Assembly (NCBI RefSeq): GCF_022539665.2
Contig: NC_081339.1
Span: 7,375,367-7,439,366 of the forward strand
DNA: 64,000 nt
Source: Daphnia carinata
Taxonomy: Eukaryota > Arthropoda > Branchiopoda > Diplostraca > Daphniidae
Direction of reading: 5' to 3'
The translations under genes and the position numbers were made by a program. The notes beneath the pieces are model-generated. The model did no database searches and had not been told where the DNA came from. It saw only the letters and a list, made by a program, of their open reading frames with translations. Position 1 is the first letter of the stretch; every line of letters starts with the position of its first letter. Shown in pieces: positions 37,636-51,600 of the stretch.

Positions 37636-39639
37636 CTATTCCGTCAAACGACTGACCAATTCTCTGGAGATAATAACGCGCTGGATCTGGGCAGTTCCTT
37701 CATAGATTTGGTAAATTTTGGCATCTCTCATGAGTTTCTCTACTGGATATTCAGAATTGAATCCATTACCACCAAAAATCTAGATGTTGCAAAAAATAAA
37801 GTAATGATTCAGTTAAGAAAAACATCTTGACTGCATTGCACAATATCTTACTTGAACAGCGTCAGTAGCACACTTGTTGGCCACATCACCAGCAAGGGCT
37901 TTAGCAATGGAAGCATAGTAGGTATTACGTCTACCCTGGTCAATTTCCCATGAAGCCCTCATCCAAGCTAGACGGGATGTTTCAATTCCGATAGCCATAT
38001 CAGCCAACATGAAAGCCACAGCCTGATGTTTAAAAATGGGGACGCCGAAAGTTTTACGTTCCAGAGAATATTTCAGGGCTTCATCATATGCTCGTTGGGC
38101 CAAACCAACGGCACCAGCAGCAACCTAAAAACGATTGATGGAAAGGAAAATTCTTGTTTATTTTGCTTAAGCGATTCCACGAAGAGTATTCTATCGAGTA
38201 GTAAAAATGACTGTACCGGAGGGCGGGTCTGGTCGAAGGCGCCCATAGCAATCTTGAAGCCAGCACCCTCACCGAGCAAGACATTCTCTTTTGGCACCAA
38301 AACATCTTCGAATGTGATTCCACGAGTGTCGGAAGCTCTTTGACCCATGTTGATTTCCTGATTTTAAAATTTAATGTCAATCCTATATGCTAAAACTATT
38401 GTTGTGATAGCTAAATTATACCTTTCGACCAGGAGTGACTCCAGGTGTGTCACGATCGACGATAAAACCAGTCAGCGCCTTATGGGGTGGGGCTTTCGGA
38501 TCGGGATTCGTACGAGCCAAAACGAAGTACCAATTTGCGTGACCGCCATTGGTAATCCACATTTTCTGTCCATTCAAAACATAGTGGTCGCCTTTCTTCT
38601 CAGCTCTGGTTTTGATATTGGCTACATCAGATCCTGCTCCAGGCTCAGTGACACCATAAGCCTTTTGTATGAAAAAAAAAAAAATAAAGCATTCAATAAT
38701 AGTACTTTTAAAAGAACAAACTGTATTTTAACACTTACACACATGAGTGGTTCTTCTACCATCCTACCCAAGTACTTCTTCTTTTGTTCTTTGTTTCCAG
38801 CCAGGATTACTGGAGCTTGCTAATAAATTCAAAATTTATTCATTTTTTAAATAATAATCGTTGGTTAAGATAATGATAAACCAACGTTTAATGTAAAATG
38901 TACCATACCCCAAGGCCATTAGCTTCAATTGCAGTTCCAATGCCAGTGCAACCATAAGAAAGTTCTTCAGCAATCAGACATCCCTCAAGATTGCTCAAAC
39001 CCATGCCACCTAAATAATGACAATACCAATACAAGTTAAATGAGAAAAATATGTTGACTGACAATAGTTTTACCAAATTCAGCCTCAATGTGTCCATTCA
39101 TCAATCCAAGGCTATGGGCTCTCTTAATAAGTTCCCATGGATACTCTCCAGTTCTATCATGATGAGCTGCTACAGGAATGATTTCTTCCCTGGCGAATTT
39201 TCTAGCCAATTCCTGCACTTCTCGTTGTTCGGGTGTCAATTCTAAAAGAACAAATAGAGGTATAAACACAATAGAAACTCTTACAACACTTAAATTTTAA
39301 GTTTACCAAAGCAATATCCTGTTGACGGTCCTTGCTTATCCTGTTGAGGTGCAGGAGTTGATGATGAAGTTGGGTTAGTAGTGGAAGCCAAGCTTCGTTT
39401 GATCACATGAGCAGAGCGCAAGGCCAGGGGAGTTTTCAAAACCTAAAGATAATAAGGACACAAATGTCAAATAGTGGGGAGCCAATAGAAACCCAACATC
39501 CTTGCAATGCAAAAAAAATGGCGTACAAAGTGAAAGTGTACGTGCCGTATGTAGGCCATCTGGATGCTGAACGTTTATGTAGACAAACAAACACCTGATT
39601 ACAAGACTATCGCATCTTTACCTGGATTAGAGACGTCAT
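37636..39639 (-). CDS. ACADM: Medium-chain acyl-CoA dehydrogenase, mitochondrial
   Basis: Predicted 433-residue flavoenzyme that introduces the trans-2 double bond in medium-chain acyl-CoAs, the first step of mitochondrial beta-oxidation, passing electrons to ETF. Nine exons join in frame: 39622-39639, 39307-39442, 39074-39241, 38909-39009, 38739-38819, 38422-38661, 38217-38357, 37852-38124 and 37636-37779. Residues 1 to about 45 form a Ser/Thr/Arg-rich mitochondrial targeting peptide. Family marks are [76 protein letters not shown] and [19 protein letters not shown]. The catalytic base is Glu413 in [13 protein letters not shown], placed as in medium-chain enzymes. The first coding exon is only 18 bases. 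Length agrees with the human enzyme (421). Confidence 0.93.
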
Positions 39640-42600
39640 GATGTGTGTGGCGGTGATAAGAAACTGATACCAGATAACTGCAGTGACTGGATGGCGTACC
39701 TCGGACTCTGCTCAGCAAAGCAAGTTACAACGTAGTTGCCCGACAATATATTCTTATATAATTTGCTTCCTGTTTTGAAGAAGACTGCGTTGCCAATGCT
39801 TCATTAAACGAAAGCTCAAACACAAAATTCTATCAATTTAACGTCGTGTTATGTGTAAAGCCACAGCTACTGGAATAGTGTCATATTTAATTCAGATGCG
39901 TTCTAAATAAGCGCATTTTGTTCACTCCAGTGAACTCACAGCGTTCGCAAAATTTACCGTTTCAATTCAGATGAATGGCATCCGAGCGAACCCAATGAAC
40001 TTCATGGCGCTTACTCGCAGAAAACAAAGCACTATATTTCGCTCTCGTTTATAGCATCTAAAATGTTCAAACAAAGCTTGAAAATAATAAGAAAACAAAA
40101 ATAAAAGAGAAACCTCGCAGTAGAAAACGAGATGCATGTTTTGTCTGCATTCTACTGACGTCGGCGTCGCCTAATCGAATTGCGAGAAGACCGTACCACA
40201 TTTACAGAAAAAAAAAAGATGGGAGAAACGTTGCGAGACACTGATGCTCTTTGACATTACGCAAAATTTTGACCCTTGGTCTAAACTCCGGCCAAATGAT
40301 GCACACAACGAGCATGATCTTGTTAGACAGAAATGCAGCGTACGAGTCATCGTACGCTTTCGTTCAACTACATTTCTTCATTGGTTGTCATGTTGACAGT
40401 TTTTTGCCAAGACGAAATTTGTTTCATCAATCTGAATCGATAATCAATTCTTCCCTTACTCTATGGTATACTTACTTGTGTTAGCGTATAGTGCACTCTG
40501 TCAGTGTAAGGTAAATAGCGGGACAAGCTACGGTGGGCAAAAGGAAGCGGTTTACGGGCTGTGTAAATAGAAGTACGAGAGAGAAAGGCAGATGACAAGA
40601 ATGCCTTGGAAAAGAGATTAATGCTCTATGCGCGCGCGTGCCTATAGCTTATTTACACGAGCCGTCTTGGCCAAATAGACGCGGGCAAAATGGACGAAAG
40701 AGGGTGAGTGTACAGGAATATGGAGCGAGCAAGCCCAGAGAAAAAGCGGAGTGCTCCCGAAAGCAACAGCAATCCAAGCGGCAATTGATCACGCGGAATC
40801 GTACGGGAACGAACGAAAATCTATAAAATTGCAAAGAAGGGGGGAAATTAAGTATCCTATAGATGTATTTTTCCATTTTCTTTAGAGATAATACCAAATG
40901 TGCCGACGTTGCTGCCGACGTCGCATCACTCGCTTGATGCTGCTACTGATATCGATCTTTTTTTTCCTCTCTGGTCGTTGCGGCGGCTATATCCAATTTA
41001 TACGGTACACTCCATACAAGTGTGCTCCTCGGATTCTTTCTTTTCGATGATGAATTGCAGATACGTCGTGTAACTTAAGAAGCCTGCAAGAATATGTATG
41101 GGTTATTTACACAGTGGTTCACATTATGGAGGAGCGAGGATCGATTCAAGTATGTTTGACTCGATTGTCCATACGCTTGGCTCTCCTTTTTAGCGAGTGT
41201 AAAGATAGCTAACCAAGTAAGATGTAATAGAGGAAAGAATTTTGTATCTGAGGTGGTAAGAGTCATACGTAATATTAAGAGATGTAGAGGGACCATCGTC
41301 TATTGTGTTCATCACGTTCTACTATAGACGTGACGGCTTCCGTCCATTCTTCTTTTGGTTGTTCCCAGCATACAGAGTTCTCCATTCAGACTTGCCCCAC
41401 TAAATTTATTTACAAAAAAATAAAATAAATAATAATAATTTTAAAAAATATAACAATTGCAAAGAGAAAAGTAGAAGACTCTTCCGTAAATGCTCATTGT
41501 TGTTCAAGAGAAATAATATAGAGGTAAGTAGTGGAAAATGGCTCAATATCTTCTATTACAGTCTTACTTGATAGCTTTAGATATTGCCTAGATAACTGTT
41601 ATACAAATGCTGCAGTAGTTGCAATTTTGATACAAGAGGAATACTTACAATGGAGACAGTGGGAAACTGCCTTTAGCAGTAACTTTCCGGCCTTTTTTTC
41701 CTTTTCTTGATCCAATTCAATCATATGCTGAGATTAGATAAAAACTTGCCAACAAAACCCACAGAGTTTGTACTTAATAGTTTTGCCCAGCCTTTGCTTG
41801 TATTCACTTAAGTCATTTTTTATTACGACTTTTAACCTCGTGTACAATGCGGCTATCTATTTTATTTATTAAATAACTGTTGTGAAAGTTTTACTTACAA
41901 GAAAAGACGAAGAAGAATCACGTTTTAAAAATATTTCGTCGTCTGCAACGGCTGTCTGCTAGCGTTGCTCTGTGTTACACACGAAGGATTCTATTATGGC
42001 TATTTGAAGCCTTGTAGGTGCATCTGTAGTATTGGTTGTCTTGGTTTATCGTCGAACGATTTTTATGCATTTATTTCGTTTGGTTGGGGATTTTTTTTCC
42101 TTTTCTTTTTTCCATTCTACTTGTTTTTTAAGAGATGTGGGGCGTGCTGGTTTGGACTTCCCTTGTAATCTTGTATGTGACAGATGCTTGTCAATATTCA
42201 AATTTCAGCTTATGATCCATGCAGATGTCATGTGAAAAGAAAAAAAATGGACATAGATTATGCAGAGGGAAATGGAAGCCAAAGGCACTCAACTGTTTTT
42301 TTTTTCTACATATGTGGCTGTCATAGAATGAAAAAAAAGGAGAGAATCCCAGTTTCGATTTTATGCGTCTTCCCAATGCGAAGCCACACATTCGTGTCTT
42401 TCGAAGGGTACAATTAGGGTACACAATTGCCACTGCAAACTCACAGAAGACTAACTAAAGAACCATTAAACTAAAAAAATGTATTTAAATTTTGTTCTGG
42501 CCAGGAAAACAAGGGCGGCCATTGCTTTTTCATGCGAGGATTGGCTTTCGTAAAGGAACGTGGGGATGAGAAAAATCATGACATAAGAAAAAATCCAGCC

Positions 42601-45600
42601 TCATTTAATGCCAACCGATGCACGCGTCAACCATAATAATCTTCACGAACAAAGAGAGAAAATGAATACGGGTTAAGTCATTCGTGTAAGAAATCGTCCA
42701 TATTGTATCAGCCAACGGAATCTCAAAAAATCATAATAATAGATGATGGGCGCCAGCAGGCATGTATGAATAATCGGCTCTACGTGCAGCACGCGCCTCC
42801 AGCCTTACGTGGAATGGGAACAAAAAAACCTTACGTAAGTAGAAAATGTTTTCCCAGAAATTTAGAAATAATAAAATGCCTAACATTTTATGAACCAACT
42901 TTTATTTTCGCAACAGGTAGGACATGTACAGTACATGACACACGCAATATTCAATATCATATGTATAACTGTTATCCATAGTGAGCTCTTCTTTTCGCGT
43001 CCATCTTGGGGGATTTTAGCGGGTATACTTAAATTGCCCTTGTTTAAATCAAAGTACCATCGCCCATTGCTGATACAAAAACATAGACAGCAAATAATAC
43101 AGAGGGAATGTATGGTAGTTCCAATTTTTGATGACCAAACACACGAACAAATGTCCACAACAACAAACATTTCGAATGGAGCAACAGTGTCAGATGCCAC
43201 CATACAAAACGGCCTGTTTCTATCGTAGTCATCAATGAAATCAAGGTTTTAATCAACTGAAATGTGACTGGAATTATTTAAAAACTTGAAATAAATGAGG
43301 GCATCTTTAAGAGGGAAAAAAAATTTGGCTTTTCCATCAGTTATTTATATTTTTGCTTACGTCCAGGCTGCGATTTTATTGATTTCGTTGTCGACCGAGC
43401 TACTTCTAGTTACGCAATACGATCCCTATATGACAAGGAGAAATAAAAACAGATATACAGACGAAGAAAGAAGGAAACAATCCGACGATCGAAATGAAAT
43501 TGCTTTTTTTTATCCAGCCGCCATTTTAGATATGCCTGGAGCAATCCTTTTCGCTTCTCGAAGATGAAAACTAACCAACGCAATAACTTCCACCATTTGT
43601 TTGTTTTTCAACAAAAAAACGAAGAACTAGACAGAAACAGATAATCACCACGATCATAAATCATCATCAACGGAAAGAATAGCAATTTCACTCTGTAGTG
43701 TTGGCCTACAGAGAGCGTAGGGATCGATGCTAATCATTTCAGCAGACGAAAAAACGAAACAAAACAACAAATGAAAAAAACGAAAAGACAAAAGAGTTGG
43801 AATATAAAACGCGGAATAATCCTCTTCTTCTCTTGCCCAGGCACTACCCATTACACCTCTATAAATACGCTTAAATGTTTGGAGAAAACTGCGGACGAGA
43901 TGGGAACAAGAAAAAAAAAATCAATACTTTTATATACGTGTAAGCATACAGTGAGTGTATGTGGAAAGCTGCAGGGTTGGTTTTTGGGTTATAGAGAAGA
44001 AAGGACTGCCTAGAGCAATGATGATGAATTGATTGTTTCTGTCTAGCTCTATTGTTTCTTTTCTTTGACGTTCAAGAATGGCCCAAAATGTTGCATGAAT
44101 CTTTAATTCATCTTTCTTTTTTTCTACTTAAGTCGAATCAATATGGCGTAGTCTGCCTTTCAGGCTTTTTCACTGCACTTGTTAACGAGATGAGCTATTT
44201 AACCGGAATTTGAATTGTCGCTGGATATGATCGTATCTTTTGTTGAAAGAAAAATGGATTTTGGTCTGAATTTTTTTTTTACCTTGTTAGCAGCTGAACT
44301 ATTGATTTAACCTGAAAAGGCGGTGAATGCCAGATGTTTTCGATAAGAAATAACTGAAAATAGGTAGCAGCTGTTACTCCCATTCTTCCTCCCCATTTCC
44401 AAAAAATGATAAGACGTCCAGGACAGCGTTTGACGACGGTTGTGATAATCAGCACGAGCAGGTGGGAACGCAGACATTCAATTGTTTTTTGGCCAATGCG
44501 CAACATAGACTAAAAAATATCATTTGAGAAAATCGGGAAATACAAACAAAAAAATTCAATTGACACGTCTACAATAAAAATGGCACAACGCGAAATGGAG
44601 GAAACTAAAACATATGAATAGTTACAGTATATAAATGTATATATATATTTATAGAACGATTTTGGTTACGGTTCACAGACGGTGAAGGAATGATCGATAA
44701 ATCCACGAATTGATATTTATCATTACACGATAATTATTCATCACAAACACTGACATCTATTGATCTATTTTTCTACGTTTTCGACGTCATTTGCAGGGGA
44801 TCGCGCTGTCCTTTTACTTGGAATAGTTATTACATTTTTTGTTTTTTTCTTTTAGAGATGTGACATACTAATTATTGATGTATATCTACGCAGTTATAGA
44901 GCTTACACAGGTATAATGTTGACGTGTGGAATCATACCGTTATATAAGCGTTATTGATTTGTCTCAGACGCAATGACCACAAAATGAAGTTTTGGGGATC
45001 AGAAAACCAGAAAAAGAAAATTCTAAACAAAAAAATGATGGACCGCGATTATTTTATATCATACCTTTACAAATATAGCATTATAAACATTTGATTTTAC
45101 TGGAAGAAAAATACAGATTAAAAAAGAAATTCGACCAAGGTTTTACTCGGGGAGACAGATGACTTACAAACAAGAATCTATCGGACCCATATTATCTAGA
45201 AAAATAATAATAATTGTCCTTTTAATTATTAGCCTATATACTTAACTATTAGGCTGCTGTACACGCTGCTACACATTTCGAAGAAAGCTACGATTTTTAG
45301 ACTGTCCCTGTTTCCCCGGTCTACAATTGTCAAACGACTTGGGCTACTAATTTTGTTAGTATACGCAACACCCATTTGTATATATATATATATATATATA
45401 GTACGGTTCTACACACCACAAATATACGTAAATCTGGCTTCTCTCTTTTTTTTTTTTTAAGTTTTATTTGAATGAACCTGAGCAGAATCGTCATCATTTT
45501 CGACACTGTCCATTTCTTTTTTTTTTTAATGTCTTCCCTACGACCATTATACAAAATTAAACGTCCCATCTATTAGATTGGGAGGAGCTTTTAATTCAAA

Positions 45601-45677
45601 ATTCGCGCCTTTGTTTCTCCTATCTAAAATAAGCGCGGGTAAATTCAAAAATGAAGAAAAAAAAATACGGAATGAAA
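39640..45677. other. Gene-poor interval of about 6 kb
   Basis: It holds the ACADM promoter side near 39650-39900 and the 3' side of the GPCR gene near 45.0-45.7 kb. Between them I find AT-rich sequence, a TA run at 45378-45400 and scattered open frames of 60-110 codons without splice partners or recognisable domains (for example 42890-43228 plus). Regulatory or noncoding transcripts cannot be excluded. Confidence 0.5.
40898..41050 (+). CDS. Possible 50-residue membrane-anchored peptide
   Basis: The frame begins 12 bases after a good acceptor (TTTTCTTTAG at 40885). Its start, MCRRCCRRRITR, is Cys/Arg-rich and is followed by a hydrophobic stretch LMLLLISIFFFLSG and a short polar tail. A basic cluster before a single hydrophobic segment would suit a signal anchor. 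No homologue comes to mind, no promoter is obvious, and short frames of this size occur by chance. A candidate 5' exon (ATG at 40693, donor GTGAGTG near 40705) does not keep this frame open. Confidence 0.2.
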   Translation: MCRRCCRRRITRLMLLLISIFFFLSGRCGGYIQFIRYTPYKCAPRILSFR

Positions 45678-48600
45678 TCACCGTCTGTAGATGATTTCGT
45701 TATTGTGGTGGTGATGGGGATGATGGTTCCTGTTAGCCGATCCGGAAGTGAGCGGTCTCCTCGCGTTGGCGTTATTCCTTTTCGCAGCGCCACAGCAGAG
45801 ATAGGAGAGACAGAAGATCCTGAGCTTGTGCCGGAAGAGCGGGCTCATGGCGACGTAGATGAACAACTTGAAAAACGAGTTGCAAATGCCGAGCCAGAAG
45901 ACGGTAAAGTGTAGGAAAGGGATGGAGTCGATGCGGTGCTGGGCCAGGAACTCGTAGAGCGTCAGGCAGATGAACGGGAGCCAGGAGAGCCAGAAAGTCA
46001 TGACGAGGATGAAGGACATGAGATGCGTCGGATTGGACAAGTTCTCACTCAGCGCCGTGGCGTACTCCTTGTCCTGCTGGAGCAAGGAGCTACGCATCTT
46101 CCGCATGGAGCTGAAGATGTAAAAATAGGTGTAGGCGACGGTGGCCAGGGTCGGGCCCAGGACGAGGATGACGAGCGTCACCGAATAAGCGGCCATGCCC
46201 GTCCAGTCGAGGTGGCAGACGAAGGCCTCCGGGTCAAAGTACGGTTTGGCGTAGCCGGTGGATCCCTGTAGGAGAGGCGGGCAGCAGGCCAGCATCGACG
46301 TCAGCCACGTGAAAATGACCCAGCACTGACACCGCGACGGCGTCTGCACTGTTTCGTAGCGCAACGGCTTACGGATGGCCAAATAACGGTCCACCGATAT
46401 CCACATGAACGAATAGACGGACACGGCCCACAACGTCGCCTCAACGTAGCCGGCTATGGAGCACAACACGTCACCGAACGGCCAACTATCTGTCAACGCT
46501 GGATAAATGGAGAGAGGCACCACCAGAATTCCGGCCAAGAGATCGGCGGCAGCCAAACTGATTAGGTAATAGTTCATCACTTCGCCACCTGTCCAAAAGT
46601 AATATGAATAAATTATCAAACGAAATTTTCATTCCTCATCTTCAGTTGCTTTTTATCGACCCGCATTTTTCTTTCTTTTTCTAGAGGATAATTAGAATGG
46701 ACATTAACAAGCCACGGCAGTCACACAATTGGGCTGTTCTCAAACAAGGGCTAATACGTAACAGTATCACGCAAGATGTGTACAAGGGCGGCGTTGGATT
46801 GTTGCGACGTGGGGCTAATCAATTTACTGGTGGCAGCGGACAGCAACCATCATCTAATGAGAGGACCGTATAATTTTCGTCGCAGAGGGCTGCCAACATC
46901 AGACGTCGGCAAAAGAACAAGCTGCTTCGCTCTTTCCTTCATAAATAATCGCGTTGTCTGATGTTGGACATAGAAGAGAGAGAGAGAGATACTGTACTAG
47001 TTTTTTTGTTTTTTTTCGTCGAGTGCTCCAACTCGTCATGGAAATCGAGTTGGAGACGGTCTCCAAAGACATTCATCTTGTTGTGAATGCTGCCCGATGG
47101 GACGACACAATCGGACAAACTGTTGGGCATAGCTAAAAGAAAAAGGGAGATCTTTAACGCTTTGCACTGTCGCAGTCTATATAGTTAAATGTATAACAGT
47201 GTTTGCTAATTGAACTTCAGATGAACTTCTAGAGCTGATGATATACTCGGTAATTTGCTTGTCTTGCGTGACTGATGAGCTGTACGGACATTATTGTTTT
47301 GAGATGTATTGAGACATAACGGGTCGCCATTTTTATTTGTTGAAGTCCATCCGTCTAAAGACTGGCAGGATTATATTGTTTAAAATTCAGAGTTATTTAC
47401 GTTTGGGTTTGGCTGCCCTTTTTTGAGCGGGTAGATACTATGTTTAAACGATACGTAAATAAATAGGGAAGTTCGGTTGTTATAAGGGCAGCGCAAAAAG
47501 AGTGATGACGGCAAAACGTGTGGCCGACAGCGGAAGAAATGAGGTGCGATTCTTCTCTGTCCGGATGCGGCGAGACGGACGGACATTTTCAACCGTCACT
47601 TCGGATCTTTTTTTTTTTACGAGTCTCGCTGGAACAAATTCTGAATAGATGACCAACACATTTGGTATGTCTTCCTCTATAGACACGAGACTATCATTTA
47701 GTATAAAGATGAATCGATCTTCGGACAATGGGAAGTTGGAAGAATTGGCTACTAGACAGAGGCTGTTACATTGGATTTCGTTCTGTGAGACGCGTGATTC
47801 TTTTGTCCAAAAGCCCCGGAATGTCTGAGAGAGGCCAACCTTAAAGGCAAAAAAAGAGCTCAAATCTAATATTGATTTATATAGACAGAAAAAAAAGATA
47901 AAAGATATATATATATACTGTATATTAATGAGAGAAAAGCTGCGGTTTCCTCGATGAAGATATTGCTCTCAAAAAAGAAAAAAATAACAACGTATGTAGC
48001 ACGAGACGCTCTCCCTTTTTTTCTATTAATACGAGTCTCTCATGTAACACACACACGTCGATAAATATATGGATGCCGTCGATGTATTCCGCCCTTTTTC
48101 GGATGTTGCCCGAATTTTGCCGTTTTCGCAGCAAATCGACGACAGATTCCCATCACTTCTCTTGATTTTTCTTATACATACATTTCCCCTATATTTTTTT
48201 TTTAGGGAAGTACGAAAAAAAATAACAGGGGGAGGGGGGCAAAGAGAGAGGAACGAATAGATGAAAGGAACCGACGATCCGTTGTGCACGGATCGATCGA
48301 TATGTTTCCCGGCCCGTGTTTTATAAGCAGGCTGTACATGTACCGTATAAAGGATGACGTGGCTGTCGACACGCCCGCAAAAATGTTCACTAACCTAACC
48401 TTTCTTTTTTCTTTTTTCACGTTCAGACATTTTTGCTGCTGTAGCGCCCACCGACTGGGCAAAAAACGAAGTTTATGACGAGCATCTTGCGGAACGATGG
48501 CAGATAAAAAGATTTGCGTCGCTTTCAAAATTCCGGCTTTTTTTTTTTTTTTTTTTTTGTTCTTTTGTTTCTCATTCCAACTTGCAATTCGTACTCATTT

Positions 48601-51600
48601 TATGTAAATAATAGTCGCCCTTTTGTTTGTTTTTCGCAATCGCTGTTTATATATCTATAAGGCCGAGGCACACGAATGATTTAAGTTGTGATTACAGAGC
48701 GAAATGCAAGCTATCAAATCAATTGCGTTGGGGAGGAGGGGGAGCTTCCGTGTCGAAAATAGGGTCGCTTTACGTGTATAATAATAAAAAAAAAGAAAGG
48801 TATATATAATAATGGGTGTCGTAAATAACGGACCGCATCTCGCACATTCGCGTGACGCCAATGCTACCTACACTAACGTGTGCACGGCCAGAGCTATTCA
48901 CACTACATAAAATGTGGCGTGAATGCGGCGACTTGCACCTTTTATTGTTAGCCAGTTGGAAATGAAACGTCGCTGCGCAATTGATCCATATCGCAAAGTG
49001 CACCTAGTTAACGGATAATGCACATTATAAAATAAAAAACTATTTGAAATGCCCCGCTTCCAAATGGGCGTGGACCGTCAATAGAAAATCGACAATCAAT
49101 CTGCCCACATGGCAATTGAAAAGACCAGCATTTTTTTTTCTTTCTTTTTTTTTATTGAACGCTATAAAGACCCCCCCCCCCCCCAGAGCTCGTTTTCTTT
49201 CAATTTTCTTCTTGTAGACAGACTGGTTCTATAGATTTCGCAATTTTCTTCGTTTTATCTGGGGATAGTAACGGATACGAGGTCATTGGCCAATACAAAC
49301 ACGTACTGCAATATTACTGATATATATATATACGAACAGTGCAAACATGTCGGTATACAGAGGACGTGAGTGTAAACGGACGTCTATTTAATTGCGCGTA
49401 TAGAAAAAAGAAAAAAAAAAGGGGGGAGAAAGAAAGATTCGTGTCGGTTATCGATCGTCGTGACCCATTTGCCAACAACAACGTCCATCTTCTTGTACGT
49501 CGGCGTCTATAAGGTAATGCATATCACAGATAAACGTAATAATCATGTGCTCTTTGATGAATCTTACGGTCGATATGGCGAGAGAGGAAGACTCTTTTGA
49601 TTGTGAGTTTTATCTTTGCCTATTTTCTTGAAGGGAGCATAACCGAACATGGTTTTTTTTAACGAACGTCTTATGAATGTGAAACTTCAGACAATAAATC
49701 TGAGAAAAGAAAAAGGGAATTTTCGCATGGAAAAAGCTCTTAAACGATCTAATTGAAGAGCTACATCGATTTCGATATGATCAATGATCTTTAAAAGACA
49801 AATAATTCAAGAAAAAAAAAAGAACATTGATTTTCTTGTGTTCCAAATGCTAAATGATGGCTCTCTAATTCCGATTTCTTAAAAAGAAAAATAGAATCTG
49901 TTGGAAGAAGAAGAACTGAATCGACGACGCGTGAATATTTCTCTTCTTTTGTTAAAGTTATTTTAAGAAGAAAAAAAAAACGGCTGGTTGTGAACGATGA
50001 ACGCCAGACGGTCCATTCGAGTGTAATTAGCCAAGCTCTAATTGAATCCAACCACTATACACACACCATCAGCATCAGCAGGCTTCTTTTTTCATGGCTA
50101 TTGTGTTGACGGCCTATAACCAGTTCCTGTGGACATTCATTCCCTTATCACACACCAGAGTACATAACCTTTAAACTTCCCCTTATTTTGAACATTCCCC
50201 ATTCCAATCGTATCGAAACACCTTACCCAACAGACTGAAATCATTCAAACATTTGGACGCCTTCCCACCTTTTAATTTTAAACACTTGATCGACAGCTTA
50301 TCGCCTTATTGCCATCCCCTTAGCATAAAAGAAGAGAACTGCATTTCTTTTTTCAAATGATTGCAAGTCTTGCACACAGTGCAATAAATGAGCCAGTAGA
50401 ATTTCACTGCGAAGGAGAATAAAATAAAACACGTAAAAAAAAATAGACGGCTGTTTTTTTGCTGGAAAACAACGGAACACAAGAGCGCAAAAAAGGAAAC
50501 AGGAGGAAAAAAAATGAGAAGGTTTGAATTAGAGTTTGGGGTCGATGTGTGTATACAGGGCAAATCATCATGGGCGTTCACGCTCGAGTGAACCGAAGAC
50601 GACAGTTGCGCGCTCCGATGGAAATTTCCCCCCTCCCTTTTCTTTTTTTTTTTTTTTGGTACTTCCCAATCTAATAGGATATCCTTCTCTCCTTTTGCCA
50701 TTCTCAATTCGTTCTTCTAACAACATTTTCCAGCAGCGTCTCTTCTCGTCCGTGTTAGATGAAACGAGATCGAAGACATCATCTGTGTGTATGTGTGTAA
50801 AGGCCTTCAATCCAGAACGGAGCGTGCACTCGTTGCTGAAGGCTCTGTGTTTGTACCGTCTCTTGCGTGAATATGGGTGTGGCTCGACAGACGTAAAAAA
50901 ACATTTTCGCGTCGAACACTATGTTTTGTTTAAAATGTCGATTAAGGTTTAATTTGATTTTTGAAAGAATGGTTTTTTTTTTGAGGTTGCGCAAATCAGC
51001 GGAAAAGAAAAAATTAGATAATAAAACGGCCAAAGATTGTGGTTATTATTGTAAAAGGACATTGTCCACGTCTCGTCTTTTTTGATGATTGGCTCTTGTT
51101 CCGAGATTACACCGGATACTTTTCCACCAGCGTAGATATCACCATCCGACGTAACGCAAAACTTTGCTTCCCTCCCCCCCCCCCCATCCCACTGTTATTT
51201 CTTTTGATCGATTTCCGCGTGTACCACGTCTATACATCCGTCTTCCTAAATCCCTTGGCCGCATACGCTGCAAATCATTTCTACCAGAATCTATTTAGAG
51301 CCGATAGGGTATTACATCATGTTTTCGAAAACTGTTCAATCCGAAAGGACCCACCTTTTTTTTGTTTCAATTTCATCCGTAGTCCATTGATTGCTTGCCC
51401 ATACAATGTTCCCTTGTTTATATACGTTCTATATTACGTCCGTCTTTTACGAGATTGTCTAACAGTTCTCGTATAAAAGGAACAACAAAAAAAAAAATGC
51501 GATGGCAGTGGTTCTCATCACACGAAAAGCACATAAATTAGCTATCGAAAATAGAGAGATAGATATATAGTCTACGTGCGCAGTGCGTCCAACATAAAAG

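Noticed and set aside
45936-46271. 111-codon plus-strand frame rich in Glu and Arg
   Set aside because: Antisense shadow of the GPCR coding exon; its composition follows from the opposite strand.
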